A stretch of DNA of 64,000 bases from Lactarius indigo (lineage: Eukaryota > Basidiomycota > Agaricomycetes > Russulales > Russulaceae), in the NCBI GenBank assembly GCA_025766275.1, contig JAFKAC010000006.1, positions 2,170,001-2,234,000 on the forward strand, read 5' to 3'. A model generated the notes under the pieces. That model was given only the letters and a program-made list of their open reading frames with translations. It had not been told where the DNA came from and did no database searches. Positions 44,396 to 57,900 of the stretch are shown here, one piece after another (the stretch's first letter is position 1; each line of letters opens with the position of its first letter). A program made the position numbers and the translations under genes.

Positions 44396-46736
44396 CCAAG
44401 AGGAACATGTCCAGGTGTTCTGCATCAGTCGGGGAGGGCTGGGAAGTGATCGACCTCATAACAGTGCATACCATCCTTATGGAACATCTGCTCCATTTGC
44501 GAGACTTATAGCTGTCGTCGTCGTACGACCTATGGCCACCTATCAGAACGACCGTCGAGATACCCTCTCCTGATGCATTGCCTACTCAAGCGTGGTGAAA
44601 CACGAGGGAAGTTGCATCGGATGCTCGAGGAGCATGCGATTCTGCTGGTTTGTGTGTGGGGCCCTGGGGTGGACGACGTGATTCGCCTGGACCGCCACGG
44701 AGAATGTCAAATTTTCCGGATTCCTCCCCCCATCGGAATGGTGGGGGGTTGACCCTTATTTTCACCGAAAATAAACAGCTCTCGCGAGATCACGGACCAT
44801 GGAAACATCAACTTTTTAAATCTTTTGGGATCCAAGTGAGCACCGTTTTTCAGTATGAGACCTTACCATAAAGGCTGTAGAAGCCTATGCGCGATGCGAC
44901 TGATCACAACCTTCCGTGGGGTAATTGGAAATTATGGTTCAAGGGATGAGCAAAAATCCATGGGGAGTGATGCCGATGCCTCTACCTTGAGAGAGAAAAG
45001 ATATAATATCGACGGTCATTGCCAACGCGAACTCTCAATACCTCCTACGCCCGTGACACTGATTCTAGATAGCTTGGCACTCCGCCTGGCGTGTGGCAAG
45101 CGAGGACATCGAGGATGGATTGCCTCGCTCCAAGAAGGTGAGCAGCGTCGTGCGCGGTGGGAGCACCGGATGTGGTGCCATCAGGCGTGCGTTCAAGTTT
45201 CGTCGCGACTTCAAAAAGCGTGTTGCCGTTGGGCCCCCGTGTTTCCCGTCTTCGTCTCTGCCGCGCCGGTCAGGTTTTGGGCTTCGGCGTTGTCTGGCTG
45301 TCCGCGCCTGCCTTGGGCGTGGCCCCTGTCAATCATCACTGACAATATAAGACGGAGAGTCAGCTCGAGATTTGAGAGAGATGTCACGCACACCTTAGGG
45401 TACCAACCAACTCCATCAGCCGCCCGAAACTCGCAGAAGTCTAGAGCTCCAAGCAGCCCATCGAATACCTCCGCGTCATTCGCACAGGCGATGGTTATGC
45501 CGGGGGCAGTCGCTGACGTGTCATTCCGGGCGCCGTGATCGCCATACGCGTGCGTCGTTCGACCCGCGAGTGTACCAGGATCAGGTCATAATGTATCCGG
45601 AGTTCCTCATACCCAGACACTAGCTCACTAAAGTGTTAGCTCTGTTGTATAGGTGAGGGGAAAGGTGAGAAGGAGAGCACCGTTTGGCGTTTAGTGAATG
45701 TATGGACGAACGCGCATCCGCTTCGGGTCTGTTCTTGCCGGGTCCGCGAACTCGTATAGTGCACCCGAGCCACTTGCGCGTAAGCCATGCTAGCCCCAGC
45801 TTGAGAGATTGACTGCGCAGGTAGCAGAAGAGCAGCACAGCGTCAATGCAGCTTGGGTACGGCGCAAGCTGTGTGGCATATATGTCCGATTCAAGCGAAC
45901 AGCCCAGCAAATCGTCGAAGGCTTTATGAGTGTGCCAAGTTGCATTTTCATGCCAACGAGAGTCGTTGTTACGGAGTCGAGCACTGCGGCTGTTTTTTTC
46001 AGAAACTTGGATTGCAGTTAAGTGCGGGAAAAAACACAGATTACCTGCAAACTCGTCGTACTGTATAAGACAGTCGGTGATTCAATTGAGCTCGGCTTAA
46101 TAAGCTGATAACTTGCAACCTTTCTCGGGCCCGTGTCGAAGTCGATAAGGTAAACCAAGTGCCTCCCCATCTTTTGTTATGCACTGGGAAAAAATGATAT
46201 AGTGATTTTAGTGAATAGTATGGAGTAAGGCTATTTCGCAGTCAACCACATAAAATGTTCAAGTACCCTCTGCATCAGCCGTGACTTATGGCGCCTCTAT
46301 TGACTCTCCTGGCTTTTGACGTACATCCACAAGACACGAGTGGATGGGGTAGTCACTCTCAACCATTTCTCCTATAGTTAGGGGTTACTGCATGGGTCTC
46401 TTGTCCTGCATGAGCCCTGCTACGGCGCGAATTAATGATTAGAAAAAGGAATGAAGTAGAGAGAAGAACCAACAATGCAACTTCGCCCCCACCCGCCTAG
46501 TGAGCAAGTGGGACATCCATGATTGGCAAACGTGCATACGATGAAGGGAATGCCCCCATAGTACTGTACAAGGGCTTCTTCAGAGCGGGGGCCAACGGGG
46601 TTGAGGGTTTAGGGGTTGAACGTTGAACGTTGAACCCCAGACTGCCAATGACTAATTCCGGTTTTTCCTTTTTTACTGAGCCGGTTACCCAGGCCAATTA
46701 CTATACTATGGTACACACAGTATCTAGTAGTACATA
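44396..46736. other. No gene recognised
   Basis: Several frames of 60-227 codons are open (the longest is at 44855-45538), but none has a domain, a coherent intron pattern or composition unlike its shadow frames. A TTGAACG unit is repeated three times around 46617-46636. An isolated TCGGCAG is present near 44190, just before this stretch. It probably consists of decayed repeats. Confidence 0.35.
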
Positions 46737-48430
46737 TCATCCTTGATGACCTGCAGCACCTGCTGCCTGTCGACCTTGATAACAACCAGTAAAGGGATAG
46801 AGAAGAAGCGAAAGGAATCCAGCCTGTTGTTTGTCCCTCCTCTGTTCCTCCTTGGCCCTACGTGCCAGGAGGCTCTTGAACACTCTTTCTTCATCTTCAA
46901 GTTCATGTAGCAGCTGTACCTGGCGCTCCTGTGCAAGCTTTTTACGGCCCACCTGTTCCTGTGTGATCTTTTCCCGTACCCTTTCCTTTTCCTGCATGGC
47001 CATTTCACGGTACGCCTGGAGGACCCTCTGTTCAAACATGCGTGCGGCAAAGATGGAGAACATGCGTTTCCCATCCTCCATCTTCTGATCCTCGGTAAGC
47101 GCCTAAACACATTAGCACCACCATAAGTTGAGAAGGGGTGCATGACGTAACAGACCTCTTCTTCGTCATCCTCATCGCTCTCATCATCCGAGTCCCCAAC
47201 CTCAGACTCCTCACTTTCCTCGTCATCATCCATATTACTGTCCTCTTCGAGATCCTGGGCGGCCTGCTGCTCACGCTGCATGCGTCTCTCGGCTAGTTGC
47301 TCCATCATCTCTAAGAACCTCTGCCCATCATTCTTGAGAAGCTCATCCGCAACAGTGAGAATGTTGCCTATAGGAAAGCATAGCGCAGCACATGAGTCAG
47401 CACACAATCGCAGAAGGGTCAGAAATCAAGAATTTGCCACGCACCGATGACAGCTCGACTATTTCCAAAATTGAAAAGTCCATTGCCATTGGCAGCGTTC
47501 CCATTCGATGCCACTCGGCGATTGCGACCACCATGAGAATGAACGCCCAGACGAGTCTTGCCCGGTGGCACCTCATCTGGATCGTCCTCCTCATACTCAT
47601 CTGTGTCGTTCTCATATGTTTCGTCCTCTTCATACTCCTCTCCATACTCCTCATCATCCTGCTCAGAGTCGTCAAATTCGCTCTCCTGCGGCGGATTGCC
47701 AGGCTTTCGGCCACTGATTTGAGACAGATGGGATGGGGGTTGCCTTGCGACTGCTTGCATGCTTCTCGTTAAGCTGATGACTGCGCCATTCTTGTCTAGC
47801 TCAACGGAACCAGGGAAGGGACCAGGTGGAGGGTGTGCAACACGGGTCATAATGTTCGCGTATTGTTCTAGTTCATCATAATAAGCATCATATAGTACCT
47901 CGAGCTCTTCCTCAATGGCATTCCTGATGAAAAGGTAGGCGCGCGAGAAGGCGGCACATGAATATCAGCGACGGGAGATAAAAAGTAACACAAAGTCGGA
48001 GGACCGAGACCGACCGCTTGCGACCACATGTAACGCAGTTACAGCTATGACGCTGCTGCTCCTTCATTTTTTTGAGGACAGCTTCTTTCTCTACTTTGAC
48101 GAGGTTACGTCGCTCTTCTTCCCCAAGAGCAAGCCAAAACTCCTTTATACGCCCCCGCTCCTCTGAGTCCGTTGTACTCCATATCTTTGGACCAGCTGCA
48201 GGAGACGAAGAGGTATGAGTTTTCTGCTGAGTCGTTGTCATCATCATGGCGGTAGTTGTGGCAGTCGTGGTCGTGGTCGCAGCTGTAGCGATCCGAGTCA
48301 TGGCATTGGGAGGCGGAACATAATTCACAAGCTGCCCGCTTTGAGTGGCTTGAGTCCTTGAAGAGGATTGCCTGGTGGATGGCATGGCCGTTGTGGCACT
48401 ATACGATAGGTCTGTCTCAGTCTTTGACAT
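46737..48430 (-). CDS. NST1-like stress-response protein, C-terminally truncated
   Basis: Minus-strand exons 48015-48430, 47445-47923, 47156-47367 and 46737-47102 join in phase to 490 aa. [26 protein letters not shown] then [16 protein letters not shown] and [10 protein letters not shown] (a metal-type CxC-CxxC group) are hallmarks of NST1. [19 protein letters not shown], acidic Glu/Asp stretches, [14 protein letters not shown] and [20 protein letters not shown] follow. In the family the protein goes on for several hundred residues of charged coiled coil. Here it stops shortly after [11 protein letters not shown] with an unrelated hydrophobic tail. The 5' end may also be incomplete: the Met used has no usual NST1 leader. 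It is either a truncated paralogue or an early pseudogene; no stop lies within the exons. Confidence 0.7.
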
Positions 48431-48714
48431 CGACTCAGCTTCAATAGTTTCGATAGCCTCCCCAATAATGTTCTCTGCTGCGGGTCAGGGAAAAAAGCTC
48501 AAAGTCACGACTCCGGTGGGCAATAGCTTCCGGTCCGAGGTAACTGAATTTGAAGCCGGATCAGGCTGGACCAGGTCGTGAGATCTCTGCGAAAAGTATC
48601 AAACTGTCTGCACACTAGCATCACGCGTTTCCTTCATAATCGACCAGTCGCCACCGGCCCCCTTGCAGTGTTAACGCTATCCACTCTACTTGGACTCCCT
48701 AGTTATAGTCTTCC

Positions 48715-51417
48715 ATGTCCCTAGCTCATCTCGAGAATCACATAATTGAGGCAGATATAACAGGTACCTTACCTGTTTGGCTCTGTCCTCACCGTTCTCA
48801 CTTGCCACTGCCACCCCCATAGGTGGCCACCAGTACCCACTCCAGTCTCCGCCAACTCAAGCACCACAGGGAGTGTCTAACTTTGTTGATGGGTCCGGGC
48901 CTATTTTTTCCATGTATTTGGAAATGGCTTGGGAGGAAGACAAGAAGATGACCGAAGGGTGGAAAGCGGATGCCGATGGCATTCTTATCTTTGTGCGTCA
49001 CCATCTTCCGATGCTATGCACTACTCCAGACTCATCTCCCATAGACCGGTTTATTCTCTGCCGCAGTCGCATCATTGATCTCAGTATCAATCCAGGACAT
49101 TCGACCAAACTCCCAGGACACTTCCAACTTCTACCTTGCAAATATCTATCAAGTCATTTCCGACCCGAATCGACCAACCATGTCTCCCCCTCCTTCCCCA
49201 CCCTCATTTTCTCCACCAAATTACGCAGTTTGGGTGAACATGCTTTGGTCCTTGAGTTTGGTGATCAGTCTTACCTGCGCTTTACTTGCGACGTTGCTAC
49301 AACAGTGGGCCCGAAGATACCTCAAGGTTACTCAGCCGCATTACAGTCCGCACAAGCGAGCACGGATCCGCGCATTCTTTGCCAAAGGGGTAGAGAAGCT
49401 TCACCTTCCATTGGCGGTTGAAGCGCTACCCACACTTCTCCACATTTCCCTGTTCCTGTTCTTTGCCGGCCTCGTCGTGTTCCTTTGGAACGTCAATCTC
49501 ACAATTTTCAAGCTGGTGCTGTCATGGGTTGGCATTTGCGCGACTCTGTACGGATATTTCACGGTCATTCCAATTTTTTGTCACGACAGCCCTTGCTATA
49601 CCCCACTTTCATCGTTGGTGTGGCACACTGCTATCGGGACATCATGTGTCTTCTTTAGGGTCCTTCGGTGGTTCACTTCTTTTCCGTACTCTAGCCGAGG
49701 AGCCCGGAGTCGCTTTCGGTTCCTGGAGGAAAGTTATCGCAAATTGCTTGTGCAAGGCATGCAGAAGTCAGCAGAGGAGACTGCTTTGAATCCGCCATCG
49801 AATATTGATACTCGCACCTTTCTGTGGACGTTCGACAGTTTGGATGAAGACCACGAATTGGAGCGCTTCTTTTCTGGCTTACCTGGCTTTCGCAGATCGA
49901 AAGTGGTCGATGATCCTCTGCCCGGTCTCACTGGTGTGGAAAAACAGAGGCTCTCTGAAACGTTGATGGGGTTTCTTGACCGCACATTCTCATCCGATCT
50001 GTTACCTGGGCCCGTCAAAAACCGCAGAGCCATCATCTGCGCGAAGGCAATTGACCCGGCTGAATTTCCTCATGCGTATGATCGGCTCCTCTTCAGAATC
50101 GTTTTCCAAGACCAATATAGAGGGTTGCAAACCGCGGAATCTGGTCGTATTCTGAGAAGTTGGGGCAACAGTGGAAGCGAACGCACTGCATTACTTGCAC
50201 AAGCTACGGCCTCACATATTCTGGCGAGAGCGCGACGACGTGACGACTCTTGGTTCAATCTCGCCTCCGACGAACTGGGTGTCCCAGAAACTGTCCTCCG
50301 AGACTACGCTACAAATGGTCACAGCCTGCCACTTGTCATCCTAATTCATGTCACCCGCCAGCAACTTACCCACTACGGGAAAAAGTGGTGGCCGGGGTAC
50401 CAGCTCTCCGAAATCCTAGAGGCAAACTCACAACTCGATGCGCAAGATACGCTGACTAAATTGCAGCACGACTTCTGTGCACTCTGGAATCAAATCATTC
50501 TCAAAGCGCAGAATGACAACGATCAGCAAATGACATCCGAAATCTTGGGACCCATTCACAACGTTTACCTCGCTTTACATCAAGGTATCGGTTCTGCTCA
50601 AACAGGCTCCCCCACTTTGTATCCATTGTGTAACATCCCTGGCCACCATCCGAACCCGACACCTGACATCCACGACAACCACGCCTCTATAACCTCTGCT
50701 CGCACTGTCCTGCGTGATAACGCCGCGCTTGTCCCTTCTTCCACTACCAGTACCGATACTCCTTCGTCCGCACATTCCTCAATAATCCCCACGGATGTGC
50801 CACCGGTTGACAACAATATGTCTGTTTCATGGTCGCCCGCTTATCAGACAGCCGAAAGCCACCCCATTCTAACCAATGCCAGTTTGGTGCCCATCCCCGG
50901 AACTTCGACACTCGCCCCTCCTCTTTCCTCTGCTTCTCCACCCGTTCCTGTTGGCCTCCAATCCTACGTAGACTTCCTGGTGCCTTCTGATCTACCAAAC
51001 CTGTCGTCCTCAGCTCCTAATCATGTTTTCGACAATATCATTCGTTTGAGTCCGCTGCCGTCTCCACAGTCGCCCGCTGCTCAATTCTACCTCCCAACAT
51101 CTCTTCGCTCGACAATAGTGAGCACTACTCTTAGCGCTTTTCCAGAGTTGACCTCTACACCTGATCTGGGTGCCGCTGCCGAGGACGACGGTGGCTCGAT
51201 GCCTAGTTTACACAACGGAGAGGACGCTCTCAACCCTCCCTCCGTGAATCGCGCAATCCACGCAAACACTACGGATCTTCCTCCCCAATTCCTGTCATTG
51301 CTCTCGGTTACTGACCCCGACGCAGCCATCACGGTTCCATCGCTGCGAGGACAAAATGCTGGGCGCACAGTAGATCATCCTCTGGATCCTTCGCATTCCT
51401 CGCACGATATGGTCTAG
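48715..51417 (+). CDS. DUF6535 domain protein, full-length
   Basis: Exons 48715-48763, 48823-48992 and 49045-51417 join in phase to about 863 aa; the start MSLAHLENH is the only ATG that keeps the phase. The core has EEDKKMTEGWK, GILIF then TGLFSA across an intron, LLQQWARRYLKVTQ, three or four hydrophobic helices (residues about 130-290), then a soluble part with LDEDHELERFFSGLPGFR and a long helical region. The tail is low-complexity Ser/Thr/Pro. This is the usual architecture of the family, whose function is unknown. The acceptor and donor positions match those of the two shorter copies, so all three share ancestry. Confidence 0.85.
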
Positions 51418-52128
51418 CACGCCCCCCAATCTCTTAGATGTTCCCGTTTTACTCTCGTTCGGTCCTCGATACCACCCTACTGATACCTTTTCTCCTTTTG
51501 TGTAGACACCGCCGTTTTATTACACATACAAATACTGTGAAATATCGAGCGAGTCACTTCGAAAACCGCCGCATTGAGACCTTCACTGACACGGTTATGA
51601 CTTGCCCTGACTCGTAACAGCGACTCGAGCTGTATGGTAGCTTTACTGTAGCAGCGTACTTTAGCAAGCGTGGTTGTACCATACGATCTCCTGTATTCGA
51701 CTCCGACGGAGATGTTATCTCCTCTTTCGAATGAGCATGACATAGTTTCCCCGATCCTGATCTCGGATTCCAAATATGGTTGTCGGCAACGGCTGCAGTA
51801 CAGTCGGCTACAGTTCACCGGCTTCTACTGATATGAGTGCTGCTGCGGACTGCGGAAGGAAGGAAGCGCTTATCTGACTGCGTGCGACACCGAGTTCAAT
51901 CATCACAAAGACGCGCAGCTGCAGCCAATCAAACACTAGAACTTTTATAATTCCCTCTTCCCGCTTGGACCACAACTCTTCCTCGCAACGCCGCACGCCA
52001 CAACCGTCAGCCCAGGCATCTGACATCCTGGGACATATATACCCATCATCAACATCAACCCTCCGCCTTCGTCACCTTCCAACCCTCCCCAGCCCCAGAC
52101 ACTGAACTTTGTCCGTCCAGGCAGTGTT
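51418..52128. promoter_or_regulatory. Intergenic region with probable cytochrome b561 promoter
   Basis: No gene is seen. A CCAAT at 51925-51929 and TATATA at 52036-52041 lie about 200 and 90 bases before the ATG at 52129, spacing that suits a fungal core promoter. The distal part is the downstream region of the DUF6535 gene. Confidence 0.35.
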
Positions 52129-53035
52129 ATGTCCAGCCCATCTTTTGCGGACTTCGGGCTCTCAGAATATGAAAAGAGGGTCAGGGACCATGGCCTGCTC
52201 GCGGCCATCGCATTCCTTGTCATAATTCCAGTCGGCGTTCTTATACCTCGATACCTGCGTACCTTTACCAATCGGTAAGTTCTGACATCGTCCGCGTACT
52301 CAGAGGCTCCCTGTGAAACCACGGCTGATGCATTTTATGTCGCAGGTGGTTTTGGGGGCACTCGATCACCAACTTTCTCTTCTCTGCCCCACTCGTCTTT
52401 GCGGCATGGGCTATGGGCTCGAAAGCCGGTGATCTCACAGACTCACCGATGGACCATCACAAGGTACGCCCTCTCAATTTCCGAGTGCATAGTCTGCCGC
52501 ACCTTTATCATGCATCACGCACGTTGACGCCCATCCCTCCGTTGCACAGAGAATCGGCTACGTCATCTTTAGTCTGTACATCGTGCAGGTGGTCTTAGGA
52601 GCGTTCATTCACTACATTCGCATTCCGTTCCCTTTCCTCGGCCACCGGCCGCCCCAGAATTATATCCATGCGCTGCTGGGCCTGACCATCCTTGCGATGG
52701 CAAATTACCAGGTCTGTCCCTGTCCGCGCTACCTCTACTAGAAAGGGCTCTTCTGATTCGAACTGAGGAAATAGGTTCACTATGGCATATACGTCGAATG
52801 GCCGCTCATGACGGGCGACATCCATCCAGTGAAACAGTCTGCGAAGCACGCCTGGCTCGCGTTGGTCATCGTAAGTCCGAACCACACAAACGGCATTTCC
52901 TTCCCATGTCTAAGGTCGACGAATTCGTTCGTATAGGTCTTCTGGTCCCTCTATGTCATCGGGCTGGTCCTTTTACCTCGCCAGTACACACAAGAGCGAG
53001 AAGGCAGGTCGACTACAGATAAAGAAAACTCGTAA
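52129..53035 (+). CDS. Cytochrome b561 family transmembrane protein
   Basis: Exons 52129-52274, 52346-52463, 52550-52711, 52775-52870 and 52937-53035 join in phase to 206 aa. There are about five hydrophobic helices. Histidines placed for two b-type haems are in WGHSITNF, MDHHKRIGY, NYIHALLG and QVHYGIY, the order seen in the cytochrome b561 domain. The first helix follows a short cytosolic N-terminus with FADFGLSEYEKR, and there is no DOMON domain, so it is a stand-alone b561. The likely role is transmembrane electron transfer, with ascorbate-type or ferric reduction possible but not shown. The gene is next to a BSD-domain gene on the same strand. Confidence 0.88.
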
Positions 53036-53344
53036 TGTGCATAGTGATCTATGAGTGATCCTCCCAGTCAGGAGGGCTTTATTATATACTAGGACGCTTG
53101 GTGTTGTTTTCTTGTCAGATACTGGATTTTAGACTTTTGTCCTTTCGCGTCGACTTTTTGTATAAATGTAGAATCATTGGATTGGACTTTACAGAGATAT
53201 AGTGGAGGATGCCATCAATCGCCTGTTCCGAGCAGAGCCGCACTTGCGACTTGACGTAATCAATATGGCTTGATTAGCTTGATTTCCGACTGCGACCAAC
53301 TTAGAACACGAACGTTCAACGTTGACAACCGTGCAGTTCTAAAT

Positions 53345-54901
53345 ATGAGCTTTTTAGATACCTCGCTCACTAATGCGAGTTCGGGGACCGCGACACCACC
53401 ACCCCAAGCAGTGGGGCAATCCCCACCAACATTGAACGAGGAAGTTACCGAGGTCATCGGGCAGCTGGGACGGTTCTGGGGAGGATTTAGGAAACAGGTG
53501 CGTCACCGTGCCACACTTTTCAACTGTCCATTGGGCACTAGCTCTAATTCCTGTCTCTGTTACATCTCCAAAGAGCCAGAGCGCCATCGAGGCTGCTCGC
53601 AAGGACCTGGGAGAGTATGTCTCGCAGGCGCAGAAGGGGTTAAACGAGCAGCTTGCGACCCTCTCCGTCAACTCCCCTACACCCGCAGCTGAAAACGACG
53701 CGCCAGCGCCTTCCTCGCGCGATCTAGTCGATGTCACCACAACCGACGGCGAAAGCTCAGCACCCTCCTCTGCGTCTGCGTCCACTGCCACACTTCCGGA
53801 CCAGCAGCAGCAGCAGCCTAATGCACAGCAGACGCTCTTTACGCGTCTGCAATCCTCGCTCCCTCCCGACCTCCTCACCACCCTCCGCGAGACGCTTCCC
53901 GAGAGCGTGACGGACGCACAGCGACGCCAGGAGCTTGCGCAGGCAGCACAAGCCCGCGTGCACGGCGCCGCGGCACGCGGAGAGGTGTTGCTCCGCGGGG
54001 CGAGCGTATTCCTGCGCGACGCGGTGCGCGTCGTCCCGCCGGAGCCCGCTGCGCCGGCCTCCGCATCGACGCCTCCCGCATTTGAGGACGCCGTAACGCC
54101 TCGTGCAGAGGTGCCGCCCCCCGTCGCTATCTCTGTTACCTCCGCGACGCGTCGGGATGCCCTTCTGCGCGCATTACGTGCGACGCCTGCGATTCTTCGT
54201 GTTGACCCTGCGGGAGAGGAGCGCTCGGCGACACTTTTCGTTACTTGGGCACAGGTGGTGGATGATCTGCGCGACGAGACCCAGCGCGAGGTCGAGCTGG
54301 CCGCCGACGACGGGGCATTACAAATTACGCGCTCAATGCTGGGTCTGTCATCTCTCTCCTTCTTGTGGATTCGGGACTGGCCGAGTGCTGATATAGACCC
54401 TCGAAACACAGTGCCGGAGGAACTGTCCGAGGATGAATTTTGGACGCGCTATTTCTTCCGGGTGTACCAAATAAACCAAGAAGACGAGAGGCGAAAGGCC
54501 GTGCTCGAAGGTTCGTGTGCCCACATCTATCTATCTCGGCTAGCGTGTTGACCGCTAACGATCCTATTAACGCCGCAGGCCCCACGGCACAGGAAGAAGA
54601 CTTTAGCTGGGAAGACGAAGAGGAGGACGTGGTGCCGAGAGGAGAGCCATCCCCGGGGTCGGCCAGTGCTGTCCGCGAACTGAGTCGCGATAGGCTGACG
54701 GCTATTGTCACGTCCGGAACTACAAGTCCAGAACGTAGCGATGACAGCTTCGACCTGGTTTCTTCGGGTCATACGAGCGCGACAGGTCATGCTAGCGCTA
54801 GTCACCCACATGTGAGGGAGGAGTCATCAGACAGCGGCAGTGATGAGGAGGAAGAGGATGACGACGACGACGACGACAGTGCAGAAAGTGACTGGGAATG
54901 A
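53345..54901 (+). CDS. BSD-domain protein
   Basis: Exons 53345-53497, 53574-54510 and 54579-54901 join in phase to 470 aa. The N-terminus is disordered. Residues about 40-80 are helical (VTEVIGQLGRFWGGFRKQ then IEAARKDLGEYVSQAQ), as in other fungal BSD proteins of the synapse-associated type. A Pro/Ala/Gln-rich linker follows. The BSD domain runs from about LPEELSEDEFWTRYFF back to TLFVTWAQ, with the paired F and W residues that name it. The C-terminus is acidic (DEEEEDDDDDDD). The molecular role in fungi is unclear. A 309-bp spacer separates it from the cytochrome b561 gene. Confidence 0.85.
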
Positions 54902-57900
54902 TGATAGATTAGATTTCTCGAATCGTTTGTATTATGTATCTGTTTGAAACAATATCCTGCTCATTGGCGTTGGTGCTTCTACACCCCAGCTCGCTGATTT
55001 GTTGCAAAGAAAAAAAAAAAAGTACTTCCTCCGCTAGTCTACATAATGAGTTAACATAAAACATAATTGAGGGGACTAAGCAAGGTCTTGTGAGGCGCGT
55101 CATCATCTCAGTCTTAGGGATACTAAGTGGCAAGTGACATGTTCCGATCCTGGGCTAGCCTCAAAGTTGGCACTTGGTCGCAATCTGATCTTTGGCATCG
55201 GAGACTGTAGGAAAAGAAGCTCTTTGTTCGCTTTAGCCCCGGAGTGGTCCCACCGACGACCCCCACTGGCATACTCCCGAACTACCAACCCGTAATTACT
55301 TGTAATTTCTGGACGAATATGAAGGGGTACCTCATTTTTCCACTTATGGGACCCACCTACTACTGGCGATAGCGTGGCCTCACCTGGCAAAGTGTTTTTC
55401 CATCTCAGCCTGGAACGCATTCGTTTTCTGTTGGACCCGACGAGGCCCGACGAGGACGGCGAGATGTCAAAGGGGGAAAGAGTAGCAGAAGGGTTAGCAG
55501 ATACTGTAGTATCTTACTATAGAATTCGACATGTTTCATTGCCCCATTTGGTTTCCTGGATCCCATGAGAACGTCTTCCACTCCTTGTCCTTCCGAATTT
55601 GCTTCCAGCTCTCTCTCGCGACAACCCCGCTTATCGTATTATGACTTTCGACAAGCGCGAGGGATTTGACTTGAGTGGCGTTTTGGACTTGACATCGACG
55701 TCAAGGGTACAATTGGTAACGCCTATGATTTCTCACCTTGTAATGAGTATCATGTGCCCCCCCCCCCCTTGGGGGTGCCAGTTGGGGAGCGGGGATTAAC
55801 GCCTCATTCCTGGGCTTCCCAGCAAGAATGTCGAGCTTTTTTGACGTCCTCCAATCAACTGGCGTGCTTACATGAACTTTGGGTTTCACGCAGTGGTGAA
55901 TGACGGATGTGAGCGCTGATTTTGGACAGAAATAGATTTCATACTTCTCACGCACGAATGGACACACGTAAGTTGCCTATCGTCATTGTCACGAGCACTC
56001 CGTGTGGACTCGCCCCTCCCGCGTGCATGTGATGTGCTTGATACGCCGCCGGATGGGCGATTGTTCAGCGACCAGGCTATTCGATGCTAAAATGTTTCGT
56101 CACGTATGCTATCATCTTTGGGGTCAAATGAATGCAAGTGAGATACGGCACGAAGATCACCAGGGTTGGTTGATTTGTCCCCTCGTTTCTGAGTGGTCGA
56201 AGAAGGAAAGGGTTGGTGGGCATATCATCGCGCCCAGTACGGCACCTAAACTTAAGTGTGAGTTATGGGTGCTGTTTACTTACGGCAACTCAATCCCATT
56301 GGCCAAAGTGTCTTGTCACCACTACGGCACCAAGTATTGAACACCCTCTGGCAGTCGTCCAACCATGCTTAATTTGCCCCGAAGAGGCTGACCGCACAAG
56401 CTGAAATTAAACACTCTCGGTACATTACAAACACCGTATGGTATCGTTCCAGAGTCATGACGACGGCCCGGCACAGTTTCTCCAACTTTGTCGTGTGTCC
56501 AATCAGACGAGTCCTGGCTGTGATTGGCCTACCGGAAACACCCGCTGGCCTGACAAACAAACTTTAACAACCGCCAACCGGAGTCCGAAACGCATCCTCG
56601 TGCTCTTACGGTCTGGGCATCCAGAAGTCTCGGAGCTAATTGTATTGCGAGAAGGATACGTGTGAGCCTCTTCGCTCGCTAAGTCATTCATGGTCAAACG
56701 ATGTAAGGGCTATTTATTAAGGTCTCCGGATGACACGCGGAACTCGCGGCCATTCCATTTTCAGACCCTTGGGTCCCCCCAATCGGCGCCCAATGACCGT
56801 GTCTTTGTAAACTGTGGCTTTGACTTATTGTAGTCATGAAAAGTTGCGCGCCTGGTAGCATGCTTCGTTGGAGGGCGGGGAGAGAGAGAAGGTAAATTCT
56901 GGGGTGAAGCCAGGAGCAGGATAGCGTCGTCGCTCCCAGCCAATCATGGTGTGCATTTGCGCTTACGGCGCTTTCAAACTCCTTCAGGTATGCGCAGGCC
57001 CATGTGGGCGCAGCGGCGTGGGCACCGACGTACAGTAGGCACTGTTCCATTTCAGCACCAACCAATGGGATGTGGGCGCTTGCAGGCCTGAGAATCAAAT
57101 GCCAGGCTTGGTCACTCACTCGCCCTCGAGTTGCTGCTTTCTCCCCTCTCCCTCAACTCGCCCGCCTCACCCCACCCCACCCTGGCGCGCACTGTAACGT
57201 AAACCAATCTCACAGAAACCTTACAGGCGCGCGTCAGGCAACCGGAATACGACACAAGAAAGTACCAAATTAAACAACGGATAGCGACGTTTTGAGCGTT
57301 GTCGGTTACCGCGAACCTTTTCCTTTTTTTCCCGCCGTTAAGGGGTGAGCTCGCTGTGTGAGTTGGTTGAATTATTAGTCCTTTTGGGGGCGTCCGTCCG
57401 TCTGCGAGGGGGTGGTGGTGGTGGAACGTTTCTCTCACAGGAGTGTCGTCGCGGGTTGGTCGTTGATCACCGAGGCTGTCGATGTCGCCTGCTGGTTGGA
57501 CGACTTACAGTACAGTAAGAGTTACATCACTCCGACCGATCGGAAACGCTGTGATGAGACAGTACGAATGATGTCTCGTCGCTCGTCGGCTTCGGGCTCG
57601 GCCGACTAAGTTGCATTGAGCGCATCGAGCGAGCGAACCAACCAGCTACCAGTATCCAGTCAAAGAAGCCCTTTCGTCGGCGGTCATCGGTAACAGCAAA
57701 GCCAGCGGTGTCCTGTGGTGTTTGGAAGCACGCACGCACGAGGTTGTTGGGAACCAATCAAGAGCCAAATCCTCACTTTCATTTAATTTGTATTTGTTAT
57801 GTCCCTTACTTAGCCCATCAAATCAAAGCATTCTAGAAAAAAAAAAAAATAAGCAGAACAAAAAAAAAAAAAACAGAAAACGATTGGTGGTTCAATATTT

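Noticed and set aside
44855..45538. A 227-codon plus-strand frame as a gene
   Set aside because: No domain or conserved motif, equally open frames on the other strand, and no counterpart in the other block copy.
53354..54409. A 351-codon minus-strand frame
   Set aside because: It is antisense to the BSD-domain gene, is Arg/Ser-rich from GC codon bias, and has no motif; the plus strand has matching introns and a BSD domain.
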